Shown here piece after piece: positions 1 to 11,488 of a stretch of 64,000 bases of DNA. Numbering within the stretch: position 1 is the first letter of the stretch; every line of letters begins with the position of its first letter. The notes below the pieces were generated by a model. The model did no database searches and was not told the DNA's origin. It saw nothing but the letters and a program-made list of their open reading frames with translations. This stretch comes from Persicaria tinctoria (taxonomy: Eukaryota; Streptophyta; Magnoliopsida; Caryophyllales; Polygonaceae): contig JBANSL010000003.1 of assembly GCA_037127255.1 (NCBI GenBank), positions 48,646,814-48,710,813 of the forward strand, written 5' to 3'. A program made the translations under genes and the position numbers.

Positions 1-457
1 CTAAACGCAATATCTAGCGGTTGAAATCTTCTGTACTGTTACTGGTTTTTATCTGCAATTGTACATCAATGATGGTGTGCTAATCATTTTTAAAAGGCAC
101 TGATATAAAATAATGTCCTATGTGTTATTTCTTATACAGGGCCGAAAAAAAGCTTATACTGAGCTGATAAGGAATAATAATGAGTGAATGTGTAGGAGAC
201 AGTACGAGTTAGTATGTGATACTGATGTGTGATAATATTGATTAGAATGTGGATTTTATAGTTTTGCAACCCTTTGTGTTCCTATTTTCACCTGGTAATA
301 TATCCTAGGTTTTTTATTTATATGGAGATCATTTTAGTTTTCAATTAGCAATTATTAAAGTTCCATATCTAGGTATTTCATTTTCTTCCCATTCTCTTAG
401 ATTTCCTTATACCTTTGAGGTGTTTTGTTTTTAAACCTTTTGTTTTTTTTCTTGTAG

Positions 458-574
458 CCTACGCCAAGTGTTCATCACAAGGAGTCGATTGGAGATGACA
501 TTCAACTCTTACTGTCAGACGAGGAAGCTGGTACAGAAAACGGTGAAGAAGAATCACCTAGGAAAGGAGCTTAA
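458..574 (+). CDS. possible terminal exon of an unidentified gene
   Basis: A pyrimidine-rich stretch ending in TTGTAG is followed by 38 codons and a TAA stop. The frame is acidic at its end (runs of Glu with Asp and Ser), a common look for a protein C-terminus. An earlier acceptor-like site (ACAG at 136-139) precedes a short open stretch, but I could not join the two in phase. A second frame is also open through the same interval, so the coding claim is weak. The exon could be the tail of a host gene, or part of the gene of the CACTA element whose end lies about 570 bases downstream. I see nothing in 575-837. Confidence 0.25.
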   Translation, partial: PTPSVHHKESIGDDIQLLLSDEEAGTENGEEESPRKGA

Positions 575-837
575 GATGCATTTAGACTGATATAATTTTT
601 TGGTAAACTGAAATGTCATATTTATGACACACTGCTATTTTATGTTATCGAACACTCTTTTGATGTATATCAGTTGATGCTAATTGACTGAATATAATTA
701 GGTGTTTGGATGTCGATACACTGATCTTGCAAATGAAAAATACAGGTACTAAAAGCCTATAGGGGCACATTTCATAAATGGCTACTGTATAGGTCTGGCA
801 AAATTGGAAAAATATAAAATACTCTTTAGAAACGGAA

Positions 838-1145
838 TGTGCCGTCGAAAAAAGATATTTTGCTCTTAATTTTAACATGGGGAAAAAGGGCGGGAGGAAC
901 TTTTTGCGTCGGCAAGTGGCGTTGCAAAAATACAGTAGCAAATTCACGGGTCCCAACTGCCGTCGCTGAAGCCGTCACAAATAAATGGCCACGGCTTAAT
1001 GCCGTCGCTAACCATTATTTGCTACCTTAGGGCTAGCGACCGACTGTTTACCGTTGTAGAGCCGTCGCTAATACTTTTTTGCGACGGTAACCATACTTTT
1101 TGCGACGGAAATGGTCCGTTACTAAAGCAATTTTTTTTTGTAGTG
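838..1145. mobile_element. CACTA (En/Spm-type) transposon terminus with subterminal repeats
   Basis: The segment ends in a T-run followed by GTAGTG at 1145, the reverse complement of a CACTAC terminus. Upstream lie many copies of the word CCGTCGC or its complement GCGACGG in both orientations (about 841, 960, 974, 1001, 1068, 1080, 1101). Clustered subterminal words next to a CACTA end are the family hallmark, because the transposase binds them. The 3-bp target duplication would be ACC (1146-1148) on this side. The other terminus is outside the window, so size and autonomy are unknown. Confidence 0.75.
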
Positions 1146-3232
1146 ACCCCATTCCTTCTTTATAAGATTCATCACCTTCCATAATGCTTTTATCAATAAT
1201 AATGCTTTTACCTCTCTAACCTCAGCACTGCCTTCTCACGAGTCGCAAACATGGGTGTCATGAATGGCCCCAGATACTTAGTGCATCAGACTCCTCACCT
1301 GTGTGTCCCATCTCACCAAACTATTATCTCAGCGAGCAGGGTCGATCTACCTTTATCTGCTGAGCTGATCAGATTTTTTCTCACTCATTAAATTTTCCAT
1401 AAATTTCAAACATTCTTGTAAAACTCCAATAATGATTACAACACAACAACCATATAACAATCTCCATAATGTAACATCATTCTCAACATAATCCTCGGAT
1501 AGGAAATAAGGTAAAGAATGACAATATTTAGAACATGTGGAGCAATAATTTGAAATAAGGCATAATATGGCTTTTTTGTAATGCATAAGCATAGGTAAGG
1601 CTAGGATTACAACAATATGAGCATTATATGAAAATATAAAGTCCTCCATCCTCTTATCATGCAATATGTCAAAAGCAACTTCAAATTTTACCTCCTTTCA
1701 TGGTTTTCAAGAAAATATGCACTTCGTTGTGACTTCCCTTTACTAGGCAATTTCATGCTATATCTCTAATGAATCCAATTTGCATCATCGATTTCAATAA
1801 AGCTTCCATGACACTAATCAAAATTTTCAATGGGGGTCATTTTTATAAATTTTGGAAAACAGGCATATAAGCCCATAAATCAATAATGAATTCCAAAATA
1901 GCCATGTATAAGAAATTTAAGAAATAAATCTTAAAAATGCACACATAATGTCAAATAAAACCAAATATGCATGAAGTAAGACCTTCCCCCACCCCATACT
2001 TAAACATTACAGTGTCCTCACTGTATGAAAACAAGGGTAAAGAAAGAAACTCACTAGACAGGTGTGCAGATCGTCGGGAATCGAGTGCTATGCTCTGGGC
2101 GGAGTCTGATTTAGTTTACTTCTATCCCCGTGGACCTGAAAAAATGTAGAAGAGAAATACCCACAATAGAAAAACTAAAAGTTCAAAACCAAAAACAAAC
2201 AAAAGCAACAATGTCCAAAAGTCCCAAAAATAAATGACTATTTACAAGCTCTAGATTTTATAGTCCCTAGGCCGACTTTCTCCATTAAGCATTAGCCTGG
2301 CTTATCTTTGTTCGAAGGTATAGGTGGATCTGGTGGTTCCTTCGGTGGTGGGAAGCGTAGGATGTCATCCGGGGGCATCATGTGAAGAAGTTTGAACCTC
2401 CCCGAGTGAACGCTCCATGGCTTCACCCATTCATCTTCCTGTGCTCCAGCTGGCATGCATAAAGGAAGATATAAAGAAACTATACATGCCTCATCATTAT
2501 ACCTCTTCCGCTTCATTGGTTGATTTGTTTGCACATCTCCACCACAGCAAAACGGCGGAATGGGAAGAGATATTTCCACCTCATCTCTTGGAGTTTCATG
2601 CCACTTTGCTAGGACCCCATACTTGAATATGAACATCGGTTGCTCAAAATTGTCGGGGATGACCTTCACCTTGTAAGGTAAAAGCGATCTCGTAACACTC
2701 TGGGCAACAATGCCCGCTTTCTGCGTTGATGGCTCTTCTTCTTCTTGGGATCCTTCCAAAGATTCTTCAAAGATAGATAGCGAAGTAGATGTCGAAATAG
2801 AGGGAGGACATACCTGGGTTTCTGTGGTACAGACGATTTCGGCTAGTGTTTCTGGATTAGTTCCTCCAGAATGTGTATACGTCGAGTCTAGGTAGTCGAT
2901 GTCGACTGGCTCATAGAAGGGGACATTGTCGAACCAACTTGTCATTGTTGGTTTGGGCGATTCAGTGTGATGCTCCCATATACGTCAGTCATCCAATTGT
3001 TCCTCGAGCCAGCGGGTTTCGGCGGCATCGGCAACCCGCTAACGGGTTAATTCCGCCTTCTCCCAGTCTATTTCCGTTGTCTGTTGGCGAAGCTCTGCTA
3101 TTTTGGCCTCCATATCATATGAGCCTTGCATTTTAAAGCGTTCAATTCAGGTGGTTGACCATCGCATACACCTGTAAAAGAAAACTTTAAAGGAAACGTG
3201 AGATCTAACTACCTAAGGCGCGAATGATTGCT
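1146..3232 (-). mobile_element. internal region of minus-strand gypsy derivative G1
   Basis: This stretch lies between the CACTA end and the primer site of the LTR at 3254-5025 and reads on the minus strand. 1188-1530 is closely similar to 35915-36245, which lies inside another gypsy element, so the CACTA element inserted into G1. Around 1980-2040 is the block CCCACCCCATACTTA with TGTCCTCA; its complement (GAGGACAATG followed by TAAGTATGGGG) is a conserved non-coding block of Athila/Tat-type elements and recurs at 21430. The only sizeable frame is 2292-2945. No RT, RNase H or integrase motif is visible. Confidence 0.7.
2292..2945 (-). CDS. ORF of unknown function in gypsy derivative G1
   Basis: An open frame of 217 codons with ATG at 2945. 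It has a Ser/Glu-rich acidic middle (about residues 50-72) and a C-terminal part with the word SVHSGRFKLL, close to TVHSGRFKLLEG in the frame at 21825-22057 of another gypsy derivative. The end is rich in Pro and Lys. It shows no protease, RT or integrase motif. The peptide VDID near residue 17 is encoded by the TCGATGTCGA version of this family's LTR word. It may be a remnant of the C-terminal part of a gypsy polyprotein or a LARD-specific frame. Function is unknown. Confidence 0.45.
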   Translation of the reverse strand: MTSWFDNVPFYEPVDIDYLDSTYTHSGGTNPETLAEIVCTTETQVCPPSISTSTSLSIFEESLEGSQEEEEPSTQKAGIVAQSVTRSLLPYKVKVIPDNFEQPMFIFKYGVLAKWHETPRDEVEISLPIPPFCCGGDVQTNQPMKRKRYNDEACIVSLYLPLCMPAGAQEDEWVKPWSVHSGRFKLLHMMPPDDILRFPPPKEPPDPPIPSNKDKPG

Positions 3233-3250
3233 TCCCCGGCAACGGCGCCA
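3233..3250 (-). other. primer binding site of G1 (tRNA-Asp type)
   Basis: On the minus strand this reads TGGCGCCGTTGCCGGGGA, the primer site usual in Athila/Tat elements and assigned to tRNA-Asp. It lies three bases inside the LTR boundary at 3254, which fixes the element as minus-strand and the adjoining LTR as its 5' LTR. Confidence 0.85.
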
Positions 3251-3253
3251 ATT

Positions 3254-5025
3254 TGTTGTAGGATGAAATCGAGAGTGCAAATAAAATACGAATAAAATAA
3301 AGCAAACCGATTGGATCCCAGCAAATAATGTTCAAGACTCCCTCCCGATGCAACAGTGGGAAGTCAGGATCGATCCACGAGGAAGCGTATCAGCGGATCC
3401 TAGGCAGCGGAGAAATCTCACGGCCAAATGTCGACTACAGATTACCTCGATCTCGACTAGGGTTTAGTCGACAAAAGATCGGACAGGTAGAAACAATCAA
3501 CAGCAGCTCCCGGTGGTTGGTCGATATCGAGGAGAATTTACTCGATATCGAGTAAATGTTTTATCGACGTCGGGTACCTGCAGACAACAGAAGCTACGAC
3601 GGTCTTGGGGATCAAGAATCAGTACTCGATATCGACCAGTTTTGGTCGATGTCGAGGAAACAAGACTTGGTGAAACTCGAAATAAACTATATGAAAGAAC
3701 ACTTCAAAGATTGCGGTTTGCAACAACGATAACCAAGCATGCATAGGGCAAGATAAAGAAATAATCATGAAATCGCATTGAAGGACCAAGCTTTCGCCTT
3801 TTCCAACAACTAGACAACTCTTTCAAGAAACTCTAATTGTATCTACCGATTTTAGTTTTACAATCGAAGTTGTTAGTATGGATCTCCATTGAATGGGTAA
3901 TAAACACATAAAAGGTAGTAGATGCTTTAAAACATGATAAAAGTCGAATCTTTACCTCAAACACGCAGGGCTATCGTCGGGCTCGCCCCAACCCTAGAAG
4001 TAGGTGGACTACTCGCTCCTCATCGCAATTGCAGACATTGATTGAAAGGAAATAACTTGCATAAACTATATTCAAAATCTTGACAATCTCGGCACTCCAA
4101 CTTTCGTTGAACGCCAAAACCCTAAAACATTTGAACTCCTAAACTTCTCTGTGGAACTACTTCTCTCTGAAATTGAATTTGATCATTGGAAAATTAGCCC
4201 CATTGGTTTTATTTATAGGCTTCCAATCCTTGCTAATCAATGAAGGAAATATCTATCTAATATCTAAAGATAAAACTTTAATAAAAGGAACATTTATCTT
4301 AAAATGAAATATATCTAAAATATCTAAATATCTTCATGTGTGGATAAATCCTCTCTCCATGGATAGGTTTTGATAGACTTGATAGACTCGGACAACTTCG
4401 TACTCAAGCAAGCCCAACTCGACTCAGACAGCCTAACCGCGTAACGCGGCCCAGGAACTTTCTGCTCGATATCGAGGAAATGTGTCGTCGATATTGGCTT
4501 GTCTGGGTTGCTCGAACAACTTCTCCTCGACTTGGCTCGGACAAGTGGTTCTGGGTTTACTCGACATCGAGGAATTTCCTCGATATCGAGGAGAATGTTG
4601 CTCGGTATGTCTTCTCTTCGGCTTCTCGATCAGGTGTTTGCTTCCTCGATTCCAGGTGTGGCTTTAGGTGTTGTCGATATCGAGTAATTTACTCGATATC
4701 GAGTAATGCCCTGAACTCGAGTTGGCTTCGTCTTCAATTGCTTGATCAAGCTCTCCCCGACCAGTGCTCTGCTTCACCATTTTTGTCGATATCGAGGAAA
4801 GGTGTTCGATATCGAGTAAAGTTCAGCTTCTGTCTTTGCTTCTTGGTTTTGTCCCGGAATGGCTCCAAATTCTGTAATTTTAAACCAAAACTTATGTAGA
4901 TCTCTATTTCTTGCGAATAAGCGTATATTACATAAATTTAATATATTCTCATCCCGAAATATGCAAAGTGTATATAATAAGGAGTTAAAATGTGCATTTG
5001 AACATGGATATTTTAGTGGACATCA
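3254..5025 (-). repeat. 5' LTR of gypsy derivative G1 (TCGATATCGA family)
   Basis: On the plus strand it begins TGTTGTAGG and ends GTGGACATCA, matching the ends of the LTR pair at 33579-35505 and 38646-40472 (TGTTGA...GGACATCA). It shares with them the block around the Leu/Asn-like start (CACGCAGGGCTATCG, 3965) and the TTTATTTATAGG promoter block. It holds about nine perfect TCGATATCGA palindromes (near 3522, 3541, 3627, 4467, 4574, 4674, 4691, 4784 and 4809). Copia B resumes at 5026, so G1 inserted into B's gag; the matching left end of G1 is outside the window. Length is about 1.77 kb. Confidence 0.8.
4206..4219 (-). promoter_or_regulatory. TATA box of the G1 LTR
   Basis: The complement reads CCTATAAATAAAA and is shared in position by all LTRs of this family. 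On the minus strand a leader follows towards the primer site. Confidence 0.55.
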
Positions 5026-6177
5026 CTTACTATACTGCGGTCTTAGTACTGATGAGTTTAACCGTATTTCATCTTGTAGGTCGGCTAAAGAGATTTGGGA
5101 CAAGTTGGTTGTCACCTACGAAGGAACCAGTTAAAGGACACCAAGATCAGCATTTTCCTTCGAAAGTATGAACTCTTCAAAATGAAGCCAGATGAGTCTA
5201 TTAAGGCTATTTTCACACGGTTCACGGAGATCACGAACAACCTTGAATCTCTCGGCAAGACCTTTGAGAATGTTGAGAAAGTGAGGAAGATACTGAGGTG
5301 CCTCCCAAAAGACAAATTGGGCCCAAAAGTGATAGCCATAGAAGAAGCCCGGAATATCACACCTCTACCCCTTGATGACTTGCTTGGGAAGCTGATCACA
5401 CATGAGATGATTCTCAATGAAGATGATGGAGAGCTTCCAACAAGCACTAAGAACTTGACACTCAAGTCTAAGAAGGATGAGCCCAAAGATGTGTCTGATT
5501 CTGAAGATGAGGATGCTGATGAGGATGATCCCTTTGCTCTCATTACAAGGGGTCTTTCTCGAATCCTCAAAATGAAGAAGCAATTCAACAACAAAGATGG
5601 ATCCGAGTCTTCTAAATTTCGAGGTAAGTCTCAATACAACAAATATGACAAGAAGACTAAACCTTTGTCTTGTTTTGAATGTGGTGAAACAAACCATCTA
5701 GTGAAAGACTGCCCTCAAAAGAAGAAGAGTGAGTTCAAGAAAGGTGATAGATGGAAGAAGAAAGTCATGGTTGCAGCTTGGAGTGATTCTGACTCGGGTG
5801 ACTCAGACTCCGAGGATGAAAATGCCAACCTTTGTCTCATGGCCTCAGGAGATGAATCCCACGATGAGCAACTTGAGGTAACTGTAAGAGAGCTTATGGC
5901 AAGTCCAAAAGAGGTATTATCGGAATTCCTTTCTAATATGATTGCCAATGAAGACAAACTTATTGCCCAAACCAAAACTCTTATTAAGAAAACTGTGGAC
6001 CAAGAAAGAACTATTGCAGAACTGTCTATGAGGGTCAAAAGTCTTGAAACCTCTTATTCAGGTCTTGACATTAAAGTCAAGACTCTTGACCCAAAGAAAT
6101 CCGAACTCAAGCAAGATCTCTCGTGTCTAAAAAATGAACATCATTACTTACGGAATGAGAAGATGTCCCTGAATAAT
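5026..6177 (+). pseudogene. gag of old copia element B (5'-truncated)
   Basis: The frame matches the UBN2-type gag of the nested copy A (8190 onwards): the ISSCRSAKEIWDKL region, then FLRKYELFKMKP, an acidic Ser/Asp/Glu stretch, and a CCHC zinc knuckle CFECGETNHLVKDC (5671-5712). A coiled-coil region with many Lys, Glu and Leu follows. A frameshift lies near 5125-5130. The first part of gag is missing because G1 begins at 5025. The 3' end is joined directly to the pre-protease sequence: against copy A, 351 bases are missing between two AATAAT words. The intact protein would be the nucleocapsid precursor. Confidence 0.85.
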
Positions 6178-6194
6178 GGATCTAAATTTGCTTA

Positions 6195-6808
6195 TTGGTT
6201 TATCCACAAAGGTTGATTTTTGTCTTGCAGGAAATCACCAAGGTGAAGGAGAAAAAATGGATTATTGATAGTGGATGCTCAAGACATATGAGTGGGAAGA
6301 GGTCTCTCTTCCATGATCTAAAGAAGCAATCCACTAGAACAATCACTCTTAGTGACAAAGGAAAGTGTGACATCGTTGGTATTGGTAGTGTTGGGAGTGA
6401 TCCTAACCATAGCATCAAAAATGTTTATCTTGTTAATGGTTTGAAGTATAATTTGCTTAGTGTTTCTCAACTATGTGATAGTGGTAATGATGTTGGATTT
6501 AACAAGAAAATATGTCTAGTGCGCAGAGAAGATAAATGTGAAATAGTTCTAACTGTCTATAGATATAACAGCATCTATATTGTGAATGCTGAGCATGTGG
6601 CACAAAGAAGCTTAACCCGTCTAAAGGCTTTGACGGACGATCCAAAGCTCTGGCACAGGAGACTCGGTCATGTAAGCCCACATACACTACAAAAGCTTGT
6701 GTCCAAAGGGCTTGTAAGATGACTACATGAGATGGACTTCAAAGGTATTGATATGTTCAAAACATGCACACGAGTTAAACAAACACGTAGCTCTTTCAAA
6801 CCCAAAAA
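6195..6808 (+). pseudogene. protease and pre-integrase part of copia B pol
   Basis: It shows the aspartic protease motif DSGCSRHMSG near 6262, then the GAG-pre-integrase region with LWHRRLGH (near 6649). A TGA at 6720 replaces the Gly-Leu codons found in copy A. The frame continues through the Lys-rich zinc-finger side (FKPKK) up to AAGGTTG, where element A is inserted. The continuation is at 16572. Confidence 0.85.
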
Positions 6809-6813
6809 GGTTG
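6809..6813. repeat. left target-site duplication of copia A (GGTTG)
   Basis: GGTTG lies immediately before TGATAACTCC of the 5' LTR and is repeated perfectly at 16572-16576. Removing A plus one copy rejoins the integrase region of B in the order found in A. Confidence 0.9.
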
Positions 6814-7863
6814 TGATAACTCCACTCCCTTGATGAAAATCGGAATAAGTTTCAAAGGTTTTGATAGTCAGTTTTTTGTCAAAGGTCTTGAAGCTGCAGG
6901 AGTGTTGATGAAACACAAAACCTGTTCTCCATGATATTGTTCGAATATTATTATATATTATTATATGCTTCCAAATATTATTATATATATTCACTAACTT
7001 TTCAGGAAGCTTTTTGAATTATATATCCTTCCTTAAGTGCTCAAAGTTGAGAAGAATCAAATCGAGATCATGGCTTCCGATGTTTCCAAAGATAGAAGAT
7101 TGTGAACAATCTCTCTTAGGCCAGGATCTGCTATAGCCGTTGGTGGAGATCGTTGGCGTCGATTTGGTCTCTATAAAGAAAAGGAAGAAGAGAACACATA
7201 CAGATATTCGTTGAACACAAGCATTCATACACTCAAGCCCTCAAGCGAGATCTGTCTTCTTTGTGTGCTCACTGCTAGTTCTTAAGAGTCTGTTATTTCA
7301 TTTCAAAGCATTTGAGAGTTAGATATTGAGCTTATAGGATATATTTCGTGATAGTGTTATACTCGAGAGTTTGTAACTCAAGAAGTGGACACTAGGCGAT
7401 TGATTCACTAAGTGTAAGAGGATTGTACTAGATACCATAGAGAGGTGGGGCTCTTCTAGATTGGTCTAGGACTCCAAGGGAACGTGATTTGACTAGATTG
7501 CAATTGTATAGGAGAGAGGCTTCTCGGTAAGCTATTAGGATCCTAAGTCTTGTGAATCAATTAAAGCCAGTTGAATCCTAGGGTTGTGGAAGAACCCTAG
7601 GCGGGGACGTAGGCCAAGTTCATGCTGAACCTTGTAAAGAATTCATCGAGTCCTTTATTTACTGCTTTACCTTATTTCCGCACTTGGTTCGTATTGTTTA
7701 ACTTTGTGAATCAGGTTTTTAGAGAAAAGACTAAGTCTAATATCAATGGGTTTTGCACGAGCTTCAAAAGTCTAAAGACTATCTGCGAAAAACCGGTATA
7801 CTCTATTCAACCCCCCTTCTAGAGTATCTTTACATTACTTTGTTTTACATTATCGAACCTTCA
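6814..7863 (+). repeat. 5' LTR of copia A
   Basis: Begins TGATAACTCC, ends AACCTTCA, 1050 bp, and pairs with 15521-16571 and with the LTR of B at 25997-26981. A TATA-like CTCTATAAAGAAAAGG is near 7168-7183, followed by an A/G-rich leader. The end is set by the primer site two bases further on. Confidence 0.92.
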
Positions 7864-7865
7864 AT

Positions 7866-7877
7866 TGGTATCAAAGC
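7866..7877 (+). other. primer binding site of copia A (initiator tRNA-Met)
   Basis: TGGTATCAAAGC differs at one base from the usual TGGTATCAGAGC complement of plant initiator tRNA-Met. It lies two bases after the 5' LTR. Confidence 0.88.
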
Positions 7878-7921
7878 TTTACTCACTGCTTTTGATGTAA
7901 TAATCTTGTGAGTTTTCGATC

Positions 7922-9640
7922 ATGTCTGGTGAAGCAAGCGGAGGATTTGTACAGGGAAGGTCTACCAGCAGACCACCACTCTTTGTAGGAAACAACTTTG
8001 TCAACTGAAGATCATTGATGAAAATGTTCATTATAGATCAAGATCTGGAACTTTGGAACATTATAGAGAATGGTCCGAAGGTTCCAGAGAAAGACGGACC
8101 AAATGGAACCAAATTCGCAAAGAAGGAGTCTGAATACATCCAAGTGGATCTTGAGCTCGTCTCCAAAAACTACAGGGCTATCAACTTACATTATTATGGT
8201 CTTAGGACTGATGAGTTTAATCGTATTTCATCTTGTAGGTCAGCTAAAGAGATTTGGGACAAGCTGTTCATCACCTATGAAGGAACTAGCCAAGTGAAGG
8301 ACACCAAGATCAGCATCTTCCTTCGAAAGTATGAACTTTTCAAAATGAAGCCTTATGAGTCTATTAAGGCAATGTTCACACGGTTCACAAAGATCACCAA
8401 CAACCTTGACTCTCTTGGCAAGAGCTTTAAAAACGTTGAAAAAGTGAGGAAGATATTGAGGTGCCTCCCAAAAGAAAAGTGGGGTCCTAAAGTGACAGCC
8501 ATAGAGGAAGCCCAAGACCTCACTACTCTGCCCCTTGATGACCTGCTTGGGAAACTGATCACACATGAGATGATCCTTAATGAAGATGATGGAGAACTCC
8601 CAGCAAGCACTAAGAACTTGGCGCTCAAGTCTAAGAAGGATGAGCCCAAAGATGGATCTGATTCCGAAGATGAGGATGACGATGAGGATGATCCTTTTGC
8701 TCTTATCATAAGAGGCCTTGCTCGAATCCTCAAAATGAAGAAACAATTCAACAACAAGGATGGATCAGAGTCTTCTAAATTTCGAGGTATGTCTCAATAC
8801 TACAAATATGATAAGAAGACTAAACCTTTGTCTTGTTTTTAATGTGGTGAAACAGATAATCTTGTGAAGGATTGCCCTCAAAAGACGAAGAGCCAGTCCA
8901 AGAAGGGTGATAAGTGGAAAAAAAAAGCCATGGTGGCAACTTGGAGTGATTCTGACTCTGACTCCGATGATGAGAAGGCCAATATTTGTCTTATGGCGTC
9001 AGGAGATGAATCCCACGATGAGAAGCTTGAGGTAACTATAAGAGAACTTATGGCAAGTCCATAAGAGGTACTATCGGAATTTCTTTCTAATATGATTGCC
9101 AATAAAGAAAAACTTATTTCCCAGACTAACACTCTTATTAAGAAAACTGTGGACCAGGGAAGAACGATTGAGGATCTGTCTATGAGGGTCAAAAGCCTTG
9201 AAGCTTCTTATTCAGGTCTTGACATTAAAGTCAAGACTCTTGACTCAGAGAAATCTGAACTCAAGCAAGATCTCTCCTCTCTAAGAAGTAAACATCATGA
9301 CTCAGAGAACGAGAAGATCTCCCTGAATAATAAGATTCAAGACCAACAGACAACCCTCATAAGTTTTACAAAATCTAAAGGCAATCTTGATAGGATGTTG
9401 GGTGAGCAACAAAGTTCTCTAAACTAAAGGGGTATTGGTTACAATCCAAGGTTTTTAAAGAAGCAACACATTACCACTTTTGTAAAGGCAAAAGGAAGCA
9501 GAACCTCTCCTATATGTCACCACTGTGCTAGAAAGGGACACGTAAAAGAGACCTGCCCCTATAGAAGAAAGGATCCATATATCATTTGCAATACATTTCC
9601 AGTTCATTTGAGAAAAGAATGGATAACACAAGTTTGGGTC
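7922..9640 (+). pseudogene. gag of copia A with premature stops
   Basis: The likely start is ATG at 7922 (MSGEASGG...). A TGA at 8006-8008 replaces the Trp codon expected after the GNNFVN stretch. The UBN2-type gag body follows (8015-8842). A TAA interrupts the first zinc knuckle (CF-stop-CG, where B has CFECG), and another TAA stands at 9062 where B has a Lys codon. A Lys/Glu/Leu coiled-coil part follows (9092-9427), then a second CCHC knuckle CHHCARKGHVKETC (9515-9556) and the VWVPKG stretch common in copia before the protease. Two knuckles separated by a coiled coil give an unusually long gag. Confidence 0.85.
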
Positions 9641-9747
9641 CCCAAAGGGACTATTTTACCAAATATTGTTTTCCCCAATAATGGATCCAAATTTGCTTAT
9701 TGGTCTAGCCACAAAGGTTGATGTTTGTTTTGTAGAAGATCACCAAG

Positions 9748-10056
9748 GTGAAGGAGCACAAATGGATTATCGATAGTGGATGCTCGAGACATATGAGTGG
9801 GAAGAGTTCTCTCTTTCATGATCTAAAGGAGAAATCCACAGGAACAATGACTCTTGGTGACAAAGGAAAGTGTGACATCGTTGATATTGGTAGCGTTAGG
9901 AGTGATTCCAACCATAGTATTAAAAATGTCTATCTTATGAATGGTTTAAAGTATAATTTGCTTAGTGTTTCTCAATTATGTGATAGTGGAAATAATGTCA
10001 GATTTAACAAGAAAAGATGTCTAGTGTGCAGAGAAGACACATGTGAAGTTGACTGA
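9748..10056 (+). pseudogene. copia A protease region
   Basis: Retropepsin motif DSGCSRHMSG (residues 9-18 of the frame) followed by the hydrophobic core and the LLSVSQLCDSG stretch typical of copia. The frame is broken at 10054 by a shift relative to B, which reads on into the pre-integrase region. Confidence 0.85.
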
Positions 10057-10085
10057 CTGCATATCGTTACAACAATATATACGCT

Positions 10086-10934
10086 GTGAATGCTGATCAA
10101 GTGGCACAAGGAAGCATAACCTGTCTAAAGGCTTTGACGGATGATCCAAAGCTCTGGCAAAGGAGACTCGGTCATGTGAGTCCACATACACTACAGAAGC
10201 TTGTGTCCAAAGGGCTTGTAAGAGGACTACCTGAGATGGACTTCAAAGGTATTGATATGTGCAATGCATGCACACGAGGTAAACAAACATGTAGCTCTTT
10301 CAAACCCAAAAAGGTTGTAAGTTCTTCTAGACCCCTTGAACTTTTACATATGGATTTATGTGGTCCTATGCGAGTCAAATCTCCCAATGGTAAAAAGTAC
10401 ATGCTTGTTGTTGTTGATGATTTTTCTAGATATACATGGGTTGCTTTTTTAAAAGAAAAATCAGAGGCCTTATTTGAGTTTTCAAAACTTTGTAAGAAGT
10501 TGAAAATTTAAGAAACGAGCCCATAGTGTCAATTCGAAATGATCATGGTAGAGAGTTTGATCAACGTTCGTTTGATTTATTTTGTGCTAAATATGACATC
10601 TCCCATAACTTTTTCTGCTCCTAGGACACCTCAACAAAATGAGGTTGTGGAACGAAAGAACCGCACCCTAGAGGACATGGCCAGGACTATGCATATAGAA
10701 AATGCATTACCTAAAACCTATTGGGCTGAAGTTGTTAACACAACTAACTATATTTTGAATCGTTGTCTTATTCGTTCCATCTTAAAGAAAACTCCTTATG
10801 AACTTTTCAAAGGCCGCAAACCACTTATCTCTTATTTTAAACCCTTTGGTTGTACTTGTTTTGTTCATAACAATGGAAAAGATAACATTGGGAAATTTGA
10901 TGTGCGTAGTGAAGAAGGTATATTTCTTGGCTAA
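10086..10934 (+). pseudogene. copia A pre-integrase and integrase
   Basis: The HHCC zinc-binding set is visible (His30 and His34 of LGHVSPH, Cys59 and Cys62 of CNAC). The catalytic core shows Asp90 in LHMDLCGP, the VVVDDFSRYTW strand, a second Asp in RNDHGREFD and the Glu in TPQQNEVVERKNRTLE. A small deletion near 10507 shifts the frame between the first and second catalytic residues, and TAA at 10932 replaces the Tyr of FLGYS. The enzyme would insert the cDNA copy; here it cannot be made whole. Confidence 0.88.
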
Positions 10935-11488
10935 TCCACAAGTAGCAAAGCTTATAGAATCTTCAATAAAAGGACCCAGTTAGTTGAAGAAAGTATACAT
11001 GTTATATTTGATGAATGCAATGACGGTTCTTTGAGTGAAAGTGTTGCAGACATAGATCTTAACATCCCAGCAGAGAACGAGGAAGGTGATGATGCTGCCA
11101 CCAAGAACACATAGAAGAGGAACATGCAAGAACAGATTCTCAACACTGAAGAATTGACCCAAGGTGTTGAAGATTCGTCCAAAGCCCTTGGTGTCCAATC
11201 CAACAGTGTTGAAACGTCAGAAACTGCTGTAACTGAACCTAACAGTACCACAGAGTCAGATGTACAACAAATCAATCCTACTGGTGTGACGAATCAAGGA
11301 GCTGAGACTAGCAAAAGAAAATTCAAATACTCCTCATCATACTCATTAAATGATATTATTTCTGACCCACATCTAGTGTTCAAACTCGTTCTAAACTTAA
11401 AGATCTTTGTGCTTTTCACGCGTTTGTATCTCTTATAGAACCAAAGAAGGTAGATGAGGCCCTTCAAGAGCCAGATTGGATCATTGCT
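10935..11488 (+). pseudogene. copia A linker between integrase and RT
   Basis: This continues the integrase C-terminus (SKAYRIFNKRT-like, then VIFDEC) into an acidic, Thr/Val/Glu-rich low-complexity linker (11124-11330) ending in a Ser/Tyr-rich stretch before RT. A stop at 11113 and a shift near 11365 break it. The same linker is at 17280-17740 in B. Confidence 0.75.

Noticed and set aside
3233..3250. tRNA gene fragments at the primer sites (also 28931, 38626, 7866 and 47620)
   Set aside because: Only the 3' 12-18 bases match in antisense and each lies next to an LTR end, so they are primer binding sites.
5112..6038. Minus-strand open frames opposite copia gag (also 8240-8757 and 8878-9192)
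   Set aside because: They are shadows of the Asp/Glu/Ser-rich gag; no motif of their own.
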